DNA of 64,000 bases from NCBI RefSeq assembly GCF_041262565.1, contig NZ_JBGCCJ010000001.1:124001-188000 (forward strand), given 5' to 3'. The notes beneath the pieces were generated by a model, which saw only the letters and a program-made list of their open reading frames with translations, was not told the DNA's origin and ran no database searches. This document shows positions 53,083 to 63,585 of this stretch, piece by piece (the stretch's first letter is position 1; every line of letters begins with the position of its first letter). The stretch is from Leifsonia sp. EB41. Lineage in GTDB: Bacteria > Actinomycetota > Actinomycetes > Actinomycetales > Microbacteriaceae. The position numbers and the translations under genes were made by a program.

Positions 53083-54684
53083 GTGACCCGAACGCCGCGC
53101 GCCCGCCGATCGCGGCGCGCTGCGCTGCCGCCGGCGCCGCTTCCGCTCTGGCTCGCGGTCCTCGTCGCGATCGGCGCCGGTCCCGTCCTCGCCGCCGGCT
53201 TCCCCGGTCAGAACCTGTGGCCGCTGACCTTCGTCGGCATCGGGATGGTGCTCCTCGCGCAGCGCGGGCGGACATCCGGGAACGCGTTCCTGGTCGGCTG
53301 GCTCGCGGGCGAGGCCTTCTATCTGGTGCACGTCTCCTGGACGTCGCTGTATCTCGGCCCTGTGCCGTGGGTCGCGCTCTCGACGCTGGAGGCGCTGTTC
53401 TGGGGCGCGGGCGGCGTCCTCCTCACGCTGGCTTACCGCTGGGCGCCGAAGGCCTGGCCCGGCATCGCCGGCCGGCTCGGGATGACGCCCGTGATCGTCG
53501 CAGGGCTCTGGGTGCTGCGGGAGTACGTGACGGGCAACTGGCCGTACGGCGGCTTCTCCTGGGGCCGGGTGGCGGAGTCGCAGTCGCTCAGCCCGTACGC
53601 CCCGTTGGTCGCCTGGCTCGGCATCTCCGGCCTCAGCTTCGTGATGGTGTGGCTGGTGGCGCTCCTCCTCGAGCTGTTCTTCGCCGTGGACGTGCGAGCG
53701 CTCGTGCGCTGCGCTGTCGCGCTCGGCGCGATCGCCATTGTGCTGGCCGTTCCGTCCTGGCCGGCGACGACGCACGGCACCACCCGGATCGCCGCCGTGC
53801 AGGGCAACGGACCCGCCGGCTACTTCGACAACGCCCCGGAGGGCGCGGTGTTGGACACTCAGATCACCGAGACGCTGAAGATCCCGGCCTCGCAGTCGAC
53901 CGGCGCGAAGAAGCTCGACATGGTGGTCTGGCCGGAGGGCGCCGCCCAGCCGGACCCGACACGAGACCCGGGCTCCGCCTCCGTCCTCGACGCGTTGAGC
54001 CGGAAGTTCGGCGCGCCCTTCATCGTCGGGACGATCACCTCCCGCGACGGCAAGTACTTCAACACGTCGCTGCAGTGGGAGGCCGGGAAGGGCGCCGTCG
54101 ACTACTACGACAAGAAGCACCCCGTGCCGTTCGGCGAGTACGTGCCCGACCGGTCGTTCTGGCGGCCGTTCGCGCCGTCGCTCATCGACCTCATCGGCCG
54201 CGACTACACGCCGGGGACCCGCGACAACGTGTTCGATGTCGGGGGAGTGCGCGCCGGCATCTCGATCTGCTTCGACATCGTCGACGACCAGCTCCTCACC
54301 GACATGATGAACGACGACGCCCAGGTCATCCTGGCCCAGACCAACAACGCCGACTTCGGCAAGACCGACGAGAACGAGCAGCAGCTCGCCATCGCCCGGC
54401 TGCGCGCGATCGAGTCGGGCAGGGCCCTGGTCAACATCTCGACCGTCGGCAGCAGCCAGATCATCGCTCCCGACGGGAAGACGATCACCATGATCCCGCC
54501 GTTCCAGCCCGGCCACATGGTCGCGGACGTGCCGCTCGGCACCACGACGACGCCGTCCACGCTGCTCAGCCGCGGCATCGAGTTCCTCGTCGCGGGCCTC
54601 GGGCTCTTCGGCCTGCTGGCGGCCGCGCTGTGCCGGAGGCTGCCGGCGCCTGACACGAGAAAGCCGCTCCCACCGGAACGGTGA
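53083..54684 (+). CDS. lnt: Apolipoprotein N-acyltransferase
   Basis: Adds the third acyl chain to lipoproteins. The 533-residue protein has about six N-terminal membrane helices, then a periplasmic-type nitrilase domain with the triad Glu285 (VVWPEGAAQ), Lys344 (YYDKKHPVPFGEYVP) and Cys396 (GISICFDIVDDQ), and a final membrane helix. GTG at 53083 is preferred to an upstream ATG because it follows TAAGCT and begins the usual Arg-rich N-terminus. The lipoproteins at 23642, 27042 and 46157 would be substrates. Confidence 0.92.
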   Translation: MTRTPRARRSRRAALPPAPLPLWLAVLVAIGAGPVLAAGFPGQNLWPLTFVGIGMVLLAQRGRTSGNAFLVGWLAGEAFYLVHVSWTSLYLGPVPWVALSTLEALFWGAGGVLLTLAYRWAPKAWPGIAGRLGMTPVIVAGLWVLREYVTGNWPYGGFSWGRVAESQSLSPYAPLVAWLGISGLSFVMVWLVALLLELFFAVDVRALVRCAVALGAIAIVLAVPSWPATTHGTTRIAAVQGNGPAGYFDNAPEGAVLDTQITETLKIPASQSTGAKKLDMVVWPEGAAQPDPTRDPGSASVLDALSRKFGAPFIVGTITSRDGKYFNTSLQWEAGKGAVDYYDKKHPVPFGEYVPDRSFWRPFAPSLIDLIGRDYTPGTRDNVFDVGGVRAGISICFDIVDDQLLTDMMNDDAQVILAQTNNADFGKTDENEQQLAIARLRAIESGRALVNISTVGSSQIIAPDGKTITMIPPFQPGHMVADVPLGTTTTPSTLLSRGIEFLVAGLGLFGLLAAALCRRLPAPDTRKPLPPER

Positions 54685-54693
54685 GAGCGGCTC
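54663..54693 (-). terminator. Terminator hairpin between lnt and rbpA
   Basis: AGCCGCTCCCACCG (54663-54676) pairs with CGGTGAGAGCGGCT (54680-54693) with a GAA loop and one mismatch. It overlaps the lnt stop codon. On the minus strand TTTCT follows, so it mainly ends rbpA transcription. Confidence 0.65.
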
Positions 54694-54708
54694 AACAGGT
54701 GCCGAGTA

Positions 54709-55080
54709 TCAGGCCGAGTACTTGTGCTCGGTCGTCCCGCGGCGTGCGCGCAGGTATTGCAGCCGCTCCTCGAGGAGCTCTTCGAGCTCGGCCCGGGTGC
54801 GGCGCTCCAGGAGCATGTCCCAGTGGCTGCGCGGCGTCTTGACGTCCGAGTGGTCGATCTCGACGGGCTTGTCGTCGACCAGCAAGCGGGCCTCGTGGCC
54901 GCAGTGCTTGCACTCCCAGCCCTTGGGAGGTTCGGCCTCGGCGGAGAAGACCATTTCGGTCTCCGTGCCGCAGTCGGGGCACAGGTAGGTGTAACGGGAA
55001 CGCGGAGAGTAGACGACGCCTTCTTCGCTTTGTAAGCTCTGGGCGCCAAGCCTCATTCCGCGCAAGCTGCGATCTGCCAT
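54709..55080 (-). CDS. rbpA: RNA polymerase-binding protein RbpA
   Basis: Actinobacterial transcription factor that stabilises the open complex with the housekeeping sigma factor. The 123-residue protein starts MADRSLRGMRLGAQSLQSEE, has a zinc-type core with CPDCG and CKHCG (about residues 34-62), then a linker and the sigma-interacting C-terminal helix (TRAELEELLEERLQYLRARR). ATG at 55080 is preceded by GAGGAG. Monocistronic, with TATAAA about 35 nt upstream as a likely -10. Confidence 0.95.
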   Translation of the reverse strand: MADRSLRGMRLGAQSLQSEEGVVYSPRSRYTYLCPDCGTETEMVFSAEAEPPKGWECKHCGHEARLLVDDKPVEIDHSDVKTPRSHWDMLLERRTRAELEELLEERLQYLRARRGTTEHKYSA

Positions 55081-55182
55081 CTGTGTGGTCTCCTCTTCGC
55101 GCGAATCGTCACCATTTATAAACCAGCAAGCTGGGGATTCTCTTTCCGCGTGCTCCCTTCTCTCAGTGGGCTCACAGCGTCA

Positions 55183-55947
55183 CTAAAGGGAAGGCGACTC
55201 ACTTCGAGCGCTGACCAGGGCTTTCAAGAGGTCGCAGCGGTTGGTGACGATTCCGTCGACTCCGAGGTCGAGCAGCCGCGTCATGTCGGCGACGTCGTCG
55301 ACCGTCCAGACGTGCACCTCGGCTCCCGCGGCCTGGATCGCGCGGACCGTGCGGGCGGTGACCAGGCGCACCGGGCCGCGGCGCTCCGGGATCTGCACGG
55401 CGGCGAACCCGCGCAGGGCGCGCCGGGTGAGCGGGCGCGTACCGAGTTTCGAGCCGATCAGCGCCGGCACGAACTCCGAGACGGAGGGCGACACCGCGAC
55501 GTCCGGGAGGGCGGAGGTGGCGGCCCTCCTGCGCGCCGCCGAGAAGCTCGTGAGGAGGACCCGGTCGGCCGCGCGCGTCTTCACGATCGCGGCCGCAGTC
55601 GGAGCCGCGGCGCGCTCGTCCTTGATGTCGATGTTGAAGCGCGCCTCCGGAAAGGCGTCCAGCGCCTCGGCGAGCGAGGAGAAGGACTGGCCGTGGCCGA
55701 GCGGGATGCGCCGCAGCTCGGCCAGGGTGAGCTGGTCGACACGCACCTCGCGGCCGGCCACCCGGGACAGGTCGGGGTCGTGGCTGATCACCGCCTCGCC
55801 GTCCGCGGACGCGTGCACGTCCGTCTCCAGGTGGGTCGCACCCGCGCTCAGCGCCTTCAGGAAGGCGAGCAGGGTGTTCTCCGGCGCGTCCGACGCCAGG
55901 CCGCGGTGCGCGATGATGCGCGGCCGCGGCCCGTCGAGGAACGTCAC
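55183..55947 (-). CDS. Glycerophosphodiester phosphodiesterase (GDPD)
   Basis: Cytoplasmic enzyme of 254 residues cleaving glycerophosphodiesters to glycerol-3-phosphate. Catalytic motifs: IIAHRGLASDAPENTLLAF (His/Arg, PENT), HLETDVHASADGEAVISHDP (Glu, Asp, His). The C-terminal VHVWTVDDVADMTRLLDLGV and GIVTNRCDLL fit the UgpQ-like group. GTG at 55947 overlaps the SPFH gene by 4 nt (GTGA), placing it third in the nfeD-SPFH-GDPD operon. There is no signal peptide. Confidence 0.92.
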   Translation of the reverse strand: MTFLDGPRPRIIAHRGLASDAPENTLLAFLKALSAGATHLETDVHASADGEAVISHDPDLSRVAGREVRVDQLTLAELRRIPLGHGQSFSSLAEALDAFPEARFNIDIKDERAAAPTAAAIVKTRAADRVLLTSFSAARRRAATSALPDVAVSPSVSEFVPALIGSKLGTRPLTRRALRGFAAVQIPERRGPVRLVTARTVRAIQAAGAEVHVWTVDDVADMTRLLDLGVDGIVTNRCDLLKALVSARSESPSL

Positions 55948-56954
55948 GCCGGGGGAGCGGGCGGCGGAGTCGGACCCGTGGCGCCGGCGCCAGCCGCCTC
56001 CACGGACGGAGCGGCCTGAGCGGCTGCCGGGACCACGCCGAGCCCGGCCGCGGCCGCGCCCTTCGGGCCCAGCGCCTGACCGATGCCCTTCAGCGCCTCC
56101 GTGAGCTCGCTCGGGATGATCCAGAGCTTGTTCGCGGAGCCTTCGGCGAGCTTCGGCAGCGTCTGCAGGTACTGGTAGGCCAGCAGCAGGTTGTCCGGGT
56201 TGCCCTCGTGGATGGCGCTGAAGACGGTGGTGATCGCCTTCGCCTCGCCCTCTGCGCGCAGCACGGCCGCTTTCGCGTCGCCCTCCGCCTTGAGGATCGA
56301 GGCCTGCCGCATGCCCTCCGCGTTGAGGATCTCGGACTGCTTGGTGCCCTCCGCCGTCAGGATCACCGCACGACGGTCGCGCTCGGCGCGCATCTGCTTC
56401 TCCATCGAGTCCTGGATGGACAGGGGCGGGTCGATCGCCTTCAGCTCGACGCGGGATACTCGGATGCCCCACTTGCCTGTGGCCTCGTCGAGCACCAGGC
56501 GGAGCTGGCCGTTGATGTTGTCGCGGCTGGTCAGGGCGGCCTCGAGGTTCAGGCCGCCGACCACGTTACGCAAGGTGGTCGTGGTGAGCTGCTCGACGGC
56601 GCCGAGGTAGTTGGCGATCTCGTACGTCGCCGCACGGGCGTCGGTGACCTGGAAGTACACGACGGTGTCGATCGAGACCACGAGGTTGTCCTCGGTGATC
56701 ACCGGCTGCGGCGGGAACGAGACGACCTGCTCGCGGAGGTCGATGAGCGGGCGCACCTTGTCGATGAACGGGACGACGACGTTGAGGCCTGGGGTGAGCG
56801 TCTTGTGGTACCGGCCCAGCCGCTCCACCACCCCGGCCCGCGCCTGCGGAATGATCCGGATGGCGCGGAACAGCGTGACCAGAACGAAGATCGCGATCAC
56901 CAGGATGATGATCGAGACCACGATGGTCACGACGAGCTGGGTGACTTGGGTCAC
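55944..56954 (-). CDS. SPFH/Band 7 (stomatin-type) membrane protein
   Basis: Membrane-scaffold protein of 336 residues. One N-terminal transmembrane helix (LVVTIVVSIIILVIAIFVLV) is followed by the SPFH domain (RIIPQARAGVVERLGRYHKT, VVSIDTVVYFQVTDARAATY), a coiled-coil segment rich in AEGDAKAAVLRAEGEAKAI and an Ala/Pro-rich tail (PTPPPAPPA). GTG at 56954 overlaps the NfeD gene (GTGA). NfeD-SPFH pairs are a standard bacterial partnership shaping membrane microdomains. Confidence 0.93.
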   Translation of the reverse strand: MTQVTQLVVTIVVSIIILVIAIFVLVTLFRAIRIIPQARAGVVERLGRYHKTLTPGLNVVVPFIDKVRPLIDLREQVVSFPPQPVITEDNLVVSIDTVVYFQVTDARAATYEIANYLGAVEQLTTTTLRNVVGGLNLEAALTSRDNINGQLRLVLDEATGKWGIRVSRVELKAIDPPLSIQDSMEKQMRAERDRRAVILTAEGTKQSEILNAEGMRQASILKAEGDAKAAVLRAEGEAKAITTVFSAIHEGNPDNLLLAYQYLQTLPKLAEGSANKLWIIPSELTEALKGIGQALGPKGAAAAGLGVVPAAAQAAPSVEAAGAGATGPTPPPAPPA

Positions 56955-57451
56955 GTCAGGCTCCTCTCAGTGAGGTCGCCGGCTCCCGCCGACACCGGTG
57001 ACGGGGCGACGACGGCCGTCGCGCCCTCGATGCTCAGGACGATGACGTGCTCGCCCGGCACCAGTTCGGCGGGGCCGGACTGGGCGGGCGAGAGCCGCGC
57101 GGTCCAGGTCTCCCCGACGGACAGCTTAACGAGTCCCGCGGTGCGCGAGACGGTCGAGACGACGACGCCGTTCATGCCGATCAGCGCATCGACGTTGCTC
57201 TTCGTGGGGTCGCCGCCACGCTTGAGCCTGTGCAGCAACGGCGGCCGGATGAAGAACACCAGGACCACCGAGATCGCGGCGGCGATGATGAGCTGCAGCC
57301 ACCACGGCGCACCGAACAGCCCGGAGATCAGCCCTCCGAAGCTGCCGATCGCGATCATGAGGAAGACGAAGTCGAGCGTCAGCATCTCGATGATCACGAA
57401 CACGAGGATGAGGACGAGCCAGGCGATCCACGCGAAGGACGTGATGTCCAT
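56951..57451 (-). CDS. NfeD family membrane protein
   Basis: A 166-residue protein of the short NfeD type, partner of the SPFH protein. Two or three N-terminal helices (WIAWLVLILVFVIIEMLTLD, VFLMIAIGSFGGLISGLFG, LQLIIAAAISVVLVFFI) are followed by an OB-fold domain with GMNGVVVSTVSRTAGLVKLS. No serine-protease domain is present. It leads the operon and is preceded by two tandem operator-like repeats. Confidence 0.92.
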   Translation of the reverse strand: MDITSFAWIAWLVLILVFVIIEMLTLDFVFLMIAIGSFGGLISGLFGAPWWLQLIIAAAISVVLVFFIRPPLLHRLKRGGDPTKSNVDALIGMNGVVVSTVSRTAGLVKLSVGETWTARLSPAQSGPAELVPGEHVIVLSIEGATAVVAPSPVSAGAGDLTERSLT

Positions 57452-57464
57452 GAGCGGCCCCCTC

Positions 57465-57518
57465 TCTACACATCACCATGTGTCTACACATCACTATGTA
57501 CTTGCTAGAACGCTAGCA
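57465..57518 (-). promoter_or_regulatory. Tandem palindromic operators upstream of the nfeD operon
   Basis: TCTACACATCACCATGTG (57465-57482) and TCTACACATCACTATGTA (57483-57500) are adjacent 18-bp repeats with two differences. The first contains ACACAT-N4-ATGTGT when extended by one base. TGCTAG-AACG-CTAGCA (57503-57518) is a further perfect dyad. Together they look like sites for a dimeric repressor, of PadR or MarR style, with two cooperative operators. Confidence 0.6.
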
Positions 57519-57592
57519 TTCCCGCGGCCCACTGGACGGAACGCACTTGGTAGTCTCAGAAAGCCGTGTCGTCCAACGCTCTAGGAGTACCC

Positions 57593-58381
57593 GTGTCCAA
57601 CGCTTCCGCGTCCGCCAGCCCGCTCGCGCAGGGCAGCCTCACCGGCAAACGCGCCCTCGTCACCGGTTCGTCGCGCGGCATCGGCGCCGACACCGTGCAG
57701 TACCTGGCCGACGCCGGCGCCGCGGTCGCGATCAACTACCGCAACAAGGAGGCGCGTGCGGTCAAGCTGGCCGACGCGATCCGCGAGCAGGGCGGCAGCG
57801 CGATCACCGTCGGCGCCGACCTGACCGACCCGACGTCGGTCGGCGCGCTGTTCCGGGCGATCGACACCGAGTGGGGCGGCCTCGACATCCTGGTCCTGAA
57901 CGCCTCCGGCGGCATGGAGTCCGGGATGGCCGAGGACTACGCCATGCAGCTCAACCGCGACGCGCAGGTGAACGTCCTGACGTCGGCGCTGCCGCTGATG
58001 GCCGCCGGCTCGCGCGTCGTGTTCGTCACCAGCCACCAGGCGCACTTCATCCGATCGACGCCGACCATGCCCGAGTACGAAGCCGTCGCGCTGAGCAAGC
58101 GGGCGGGCGAGGACGCGCTGCGGTCGCTGCTCCCCGAGCTCGACGCGCAGGGCATCGAGTTCGTCGTCGTCTCCGGCGACATGATCGAGGGAACCATCAC
58201 CGCGACGCTGCTCAACCGGCTGAACCCCGGCGCGATCGACGCCCGCAAGGAGGCAGCAGGCCGCCTCTACAACGTCGGCGAGTTCGCCGCGGAGGTCGCA
58301 TCCGCGGTGGTCGACCCGGTGCCGGCCGACCACACCCGCCTCGTCGGCGACGTCTCCAGCTTCGAGCCGATCAGCGAATGA
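57593..58381 (+). CDS. SDR family oxidoreductase, atypical
   Basis: A 262-residue short-chain dehydrogenase-like protein. The cofactor motif is ALVTGSSRGIGADTVQYLAD and the NASGG region follows. The expected YxxxK catalytic pair is not seen; the corresponding segment is PEYEAVALSKRAGEDAL, with seven positions between Tyr and Lys. It may still be catalytic or may bind ligand only. GTG at 57593 has AGGAG upstream; a GTG at 57566, 9 nt behind TAGTCT, is an alternative leaderless start adding 9 residues. It overlaps the S9 peptidase gene by 4 nt. Confidence 0.85.
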   Translation: MSNASASASPLAQGSLTGKRALVTGSSRGIGADTVQYLADAGAAVAINYRNKEARAVKLADAIREQGGSAITVGADLTDPTSVGALFRAIDTEWGGLDILVLNASGGMESGMAEDYAMQLNRDAQVNVLTSALPLMAAGSRVVFVTSHQAHFIRSTPTMPEYEAVALSKRAGEDALRSLLPELDAQGIEFVVVSGDMIEGTITATLLNRLNPGAIDARKEAAGRLYNVGEFAAEVASAVVDPVPADHTRLVGDVSSFEPISE

Positions 58382-60372
58382 GGCCCGCCGACCTCGAGCT
58401 CCTGACCGGAGTCTCGCGCCCCACCGTCCACCCGGCAGGAGGCCGCGCGGTCGTCTCGGTCACGCATCCTTCGCTGGCCGCGGACGCGACGATCGGGCAG
58501 CTCTGGAACATCCCGCTGTCCGGGCACGCGGCGCCGCGGCGCCTCACGCGCGGCTTCCGCGACAGCGCCCCGGCGTTCTCGCCGGACGGGCGTCTGATCG
58601 CATTCCTGCGCGGCGGGCCGAAGTCGCCGTCGCAGCTCATGGTGGTCGACGCCGCCGGCGGCGAGCCGGTGGTCGCCACCGACCGCAAGCTGGGCGTGAC
58701 CGAGTTCGCCTGGGCTCCGGACGGCCGTTCGCTCGCGTTCGTCAGCCGCGACCCCGAGCAGGGGCGCTACGGCACGGTGGAGGGCATCGACCCGAACGGG
58801 GAGCGCGCCCGCCGGATCGACACGCTGAAATATCAGTCGAACGGACTCGGCTACATCACCGACCGGCGCTCGCACGTCTACATCGTGTCCGTCCCGGACG
58901 TCTGGGCGGAGCCGCCGGTGGCGCCGATCGCGGAGGCCGACGGCTCGAGCCGGCCGGCGCCGGCGGTGGCGACGCCGCGTGCGCTGACCAGCGGGGACTG
59001 GGACGACTCGACGATCGCGTTCTCGCCGGACGGCTCGACGCTCGCGTTCGTCTCGGCCCGGCACGGCAGCCGGGACGACGACCTCCGCTCGAACGTCTTC
59101 CTGGTGCCTGTCGACGGCGGCAGGGAGCCCTCCGACGCGACGGGGGAGCACGGCAGCTTCTCGGTCGTCGCCGTAGCCTACGGCCTCAACGGCGCGCTCT
59201 ACTTCAGCGCGCAGGACGTGGGGCAGGGCGGCAGGGACTTCGTGGCGAAGAACACCGCGCTGTACGTGATCGACCACCCGGGGGCCGCTCCGCGCCTGCT
59301 GACCGATCCGGAGACCGTCGACCTCACCGAGTCGGACATCGTCGCTTTCCGCGACGACAGCGTGCTGGTGTGCGACCGCCGCCGGGGCGCGCTCGTCCTG
59401 ACCGAGGTGGAGGCCGACGGCGCCGCGCGCAGGCTCACCGACGACCTCGCCGTGGTGAGCGGCGCCGGCGCGGCAGGCGGGACGATCGTAGTGAGCGTCT
59501 CCGACGCCGCCACCGCGGGCGACGTCGCCGTGATCGACGGCGACGGCCTCCGGCGACTCACCGACTTCTCCCGCGCCCTGCGCGCGGCCGGCGTGATCGC
59601 CCCGCGCGAGCTCACGGTGACGGGCCGCGACGGCTATCCGATCCACGGCTGGGTCGTGGCCCCGGAGGGTACGGGACCGCATCCCGTGCTCCTGAACATC
59701 CACGGCGGGCCGTTCGCCGCCTACACCGCGGCGCTGTTCGACGAGGCTCAGGTCTATGCAGCGGCGGGCTACGCCGTGGTGATGTGCAACCCGCGCGGGT
59801 CGGCCGGCTACGGCCAGGACCACGGCCGCGTCATCCGGCAGCGGATGGGCACCGTCGACCTGGCGGACGTCCTGGACTTCCTGGACGGCGCGATCGCCGA
59901 GACCCCCGGCCTCGACGCCGAGCGCGTCGGCGTGATGGGCGGCTCCTACGGCGGCTACCTGACCGCGTGGACGATCGCCCACGACCACCGCTTCGCCGGG
60001 GCGATCGTGGAGCGCGGCTACCTCGACCCTGCCGCCTTCATCGGCACCAGCGACATCGGCAGCTTCTTCAGCGACGAGTACACCGGCACCGATCCGTCCG
60101 GGATCGCGGCGCAGAGCCCGCAGGCCGTGGTCGACAGAGTGCGGACGCCTACCTTGGTACTGCACTCGTCCAGCGACCTGCGCTGCCCGCTCGGCCAGGC
60201 CGAGCGGTACTACGCGGCCCTGAAGCGTGGCGGCGTCGAGGCCGAGCTCGTGATCTTCCCCGGGGAGGACCACGAGCTGAGCCGCAGCGGACGCCCGCGG
60301 CACCGTCGCGAGCGGTTCGAGATCATCCTGGACTGGTGGGACCGGCACCTGCCCGTGAAGGCGCGGCGCTAA
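58378..60372 (+). CDS. S9 family peptidase (acylaminoacyl-peptidase/prolyl oligopeptidase type)
   Basis: A 664-residue serine peptidase. The N-terminal half is a beta-propeller with TolB-like repeats (APAFSPDGRLIAFLRG, FAWAPDGRSLAFVSRD, TIAFSPDGSTLAFVSAR). The C-terminal alpha/beta hydrolase has HGGPFAAY, the nucleophile elbow GGSYGGYLTAW (Ser523), SSSDLRCPLGQAE (Asp) and FPGEDHELSRSG (His). There is no signal peptide, so it is cytoplasmic and probably trims peptides. The ATG overlaps the SDR stop (ATGA), indicating coupling. Confidence 0.92.
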   Translation: MRPADLELLTGVSRPTVHPAGGRAVVSVTHPSLAADATIGQLWNIPLSGHAAPRRLTRGFRDSAPAFSPDGRLIAFLRGGPKSPSQLMVVDAAGGEPVVATDRKLGVTEFAWAPDGRSLAFVSRDPEQGRYGTVEGIDPNGERARRIDTLKYQSNGLGYITDRRSHVYIVSVPDVWAEPPVAPIAEADGSSRPAPAVATPRALTSGDWDDSTIAFSPDGSTLAFVSARHGSRDDDLRSNVFLVPVDGGREPSDATGEHGSFSVVAVAYGLNGALYFSAQDVGQGGRDFVAKNTALYVIDHPGAAPRLLTDPETVDLTESDIVAFRDDSVLVCDRRRGALVLTEVEADGAARRLTDDLAVVSGAGAAGGTIVVSVSDAATAGDVAVIDGDGLRRLTDFSRALRAAGVIAPRELTVTGRDGYPIHGWVVAPEGTGPHPVLLNIHGGPFAAYTAALFDEAQVYAAAGYAVVMCNPRGSAGYGQDHGRVIRQRMGTVDLADVLDFLDGAIAETPGLDAERVGVMGGSYGGYLTAWTIAHDHRFAGAIVERGYLDPAAFIGTSDIGSFFSDEYTGTDPSGIAAQSPQAVVDRVRTPTLVLHSSSDLRCPLGQAERYYAALKRGGVEAELVIFPGEDHELSRSGRPRHRRERFEIILDWWDRHLPVKARR

Positions 60373-60385
60373 GCGGCGTCCTGCA

Positions 60386-61024
60386 TTAGGCGGCGGCGGG
60401 CGCGGCGGGCGCCGCGCTCGTCTTCAGCACCTCGCGGCCGAAGGTGAAGGCCCGGACGATCCCGATGATGCCGAGCACGATCAGCGCGATCGCGGCGAAC
60501 AGGATCAGGAACACGGCCGACGACGCGGGCAGGAACAGCACCACGAGCCCCGCGACGATGCTGAGGATGCCGTACGCGATCGCCCACCCGGCGGAGCGCG
60601 CACGCCCGGCCTCCACCAGCGCCATGATGCCCTCGATGATCCAGCCGACGCCGATGAAGGCGAGGGCGAAGATCACCAGGACGGTCGCCGCGGTCGAGAC
60701 GTTCTTCAGAGTCACGATGGCGAGGAACACCAGCAGCACGCCGAGGATGATGTTGAGCGTGCGGATGCCGCCCCCGATGCCGCGGGCGAAGATCCCGACG
60801 CCCAGCCGCATGATGCCGGCGATGAGGAAGTAGATGCCGAGGAACACGGCCAGCACGGCGATGGTCTTGGCGGGCCAGAACAGCAGCACGACGCCGAGGA
60901 CGACCGCGACCGCGCCGCTGACTCCCATCACGGCTCGCATTGCGTTGATGGCTGAACGCGTCATCTCCGACGCGTCCAGCGAGAGGTCACGGACCGCGGA
61001 GTCGAGAGGATCGGTGGAGGACAT
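60386..61024 (-). CDS. HdeD-like DUF308 membrane protein
   Basis: A 212-residue membrane protein with six hydrophobic helices in DUF308-type repeats (GVSGAVAVVLGVVLLFWPAK, AVLAVFLGIYFLIAGIMRLG, LNIILGVLLVFLAIVTLK, FIGVGWIIEGIMALVEAGRA, WAIAYGILSIVAGLVVLFLP, FLILFAAIALIVLGIIGIVR). The final repeat-like FFLPASS and Ala-Pro tail are typical of HdeD relatives. ATG at 61024 follows AGAAGGG; 14 nt separate its end from the S9 gene. Role in acid or envelope stress is an inference from the family name. Confidence 0.85.
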   Translation of the reverse strand: MSSTDPLDSAVRDLSLDASEMTRSAINAMRAVMGVSGAVAVVLGVVLLFWPAKTIAVLAVFLGIYFLIAGIMRLGVGIFARGIGGGIRTLNIILGVLLVFLAIVTLKNVSTAATVLVIFALAFIGVGWIIEGIMALVEAGRARSAGWAIAYGILSIVAGLVVLFLPASSAVFLILFAAIALIVLGIIGIVRAFTFGREVLKTSAAPAAPAAA

Positions 61025-61199
61025 CGCACGCACCCTTCTGTCGTTCGGCCACGTTGTCGGATGGCCGCTTACGCGCAGAATACTGAAAATCTCCTGTGCA
61101 TATCAGACCCATTCTCGCGACGCCGCGGTCGCGGGGAGGGGAGCGGGTCGGAGGCACCTGGTTAGATCGGAAGCGACACCGAACGGACGGAGCACGGCG

Positions 61200-63581
<2,382 letters not shown>

Positions 63582-63585
63582 CGTC

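Noticed and set aside
57465-57500. 18-bp tandem repeats as a CRISPR array
   Set aside because: Only two adjacent copies without spacers and no cas genes. The internal symmetry fits operators better.
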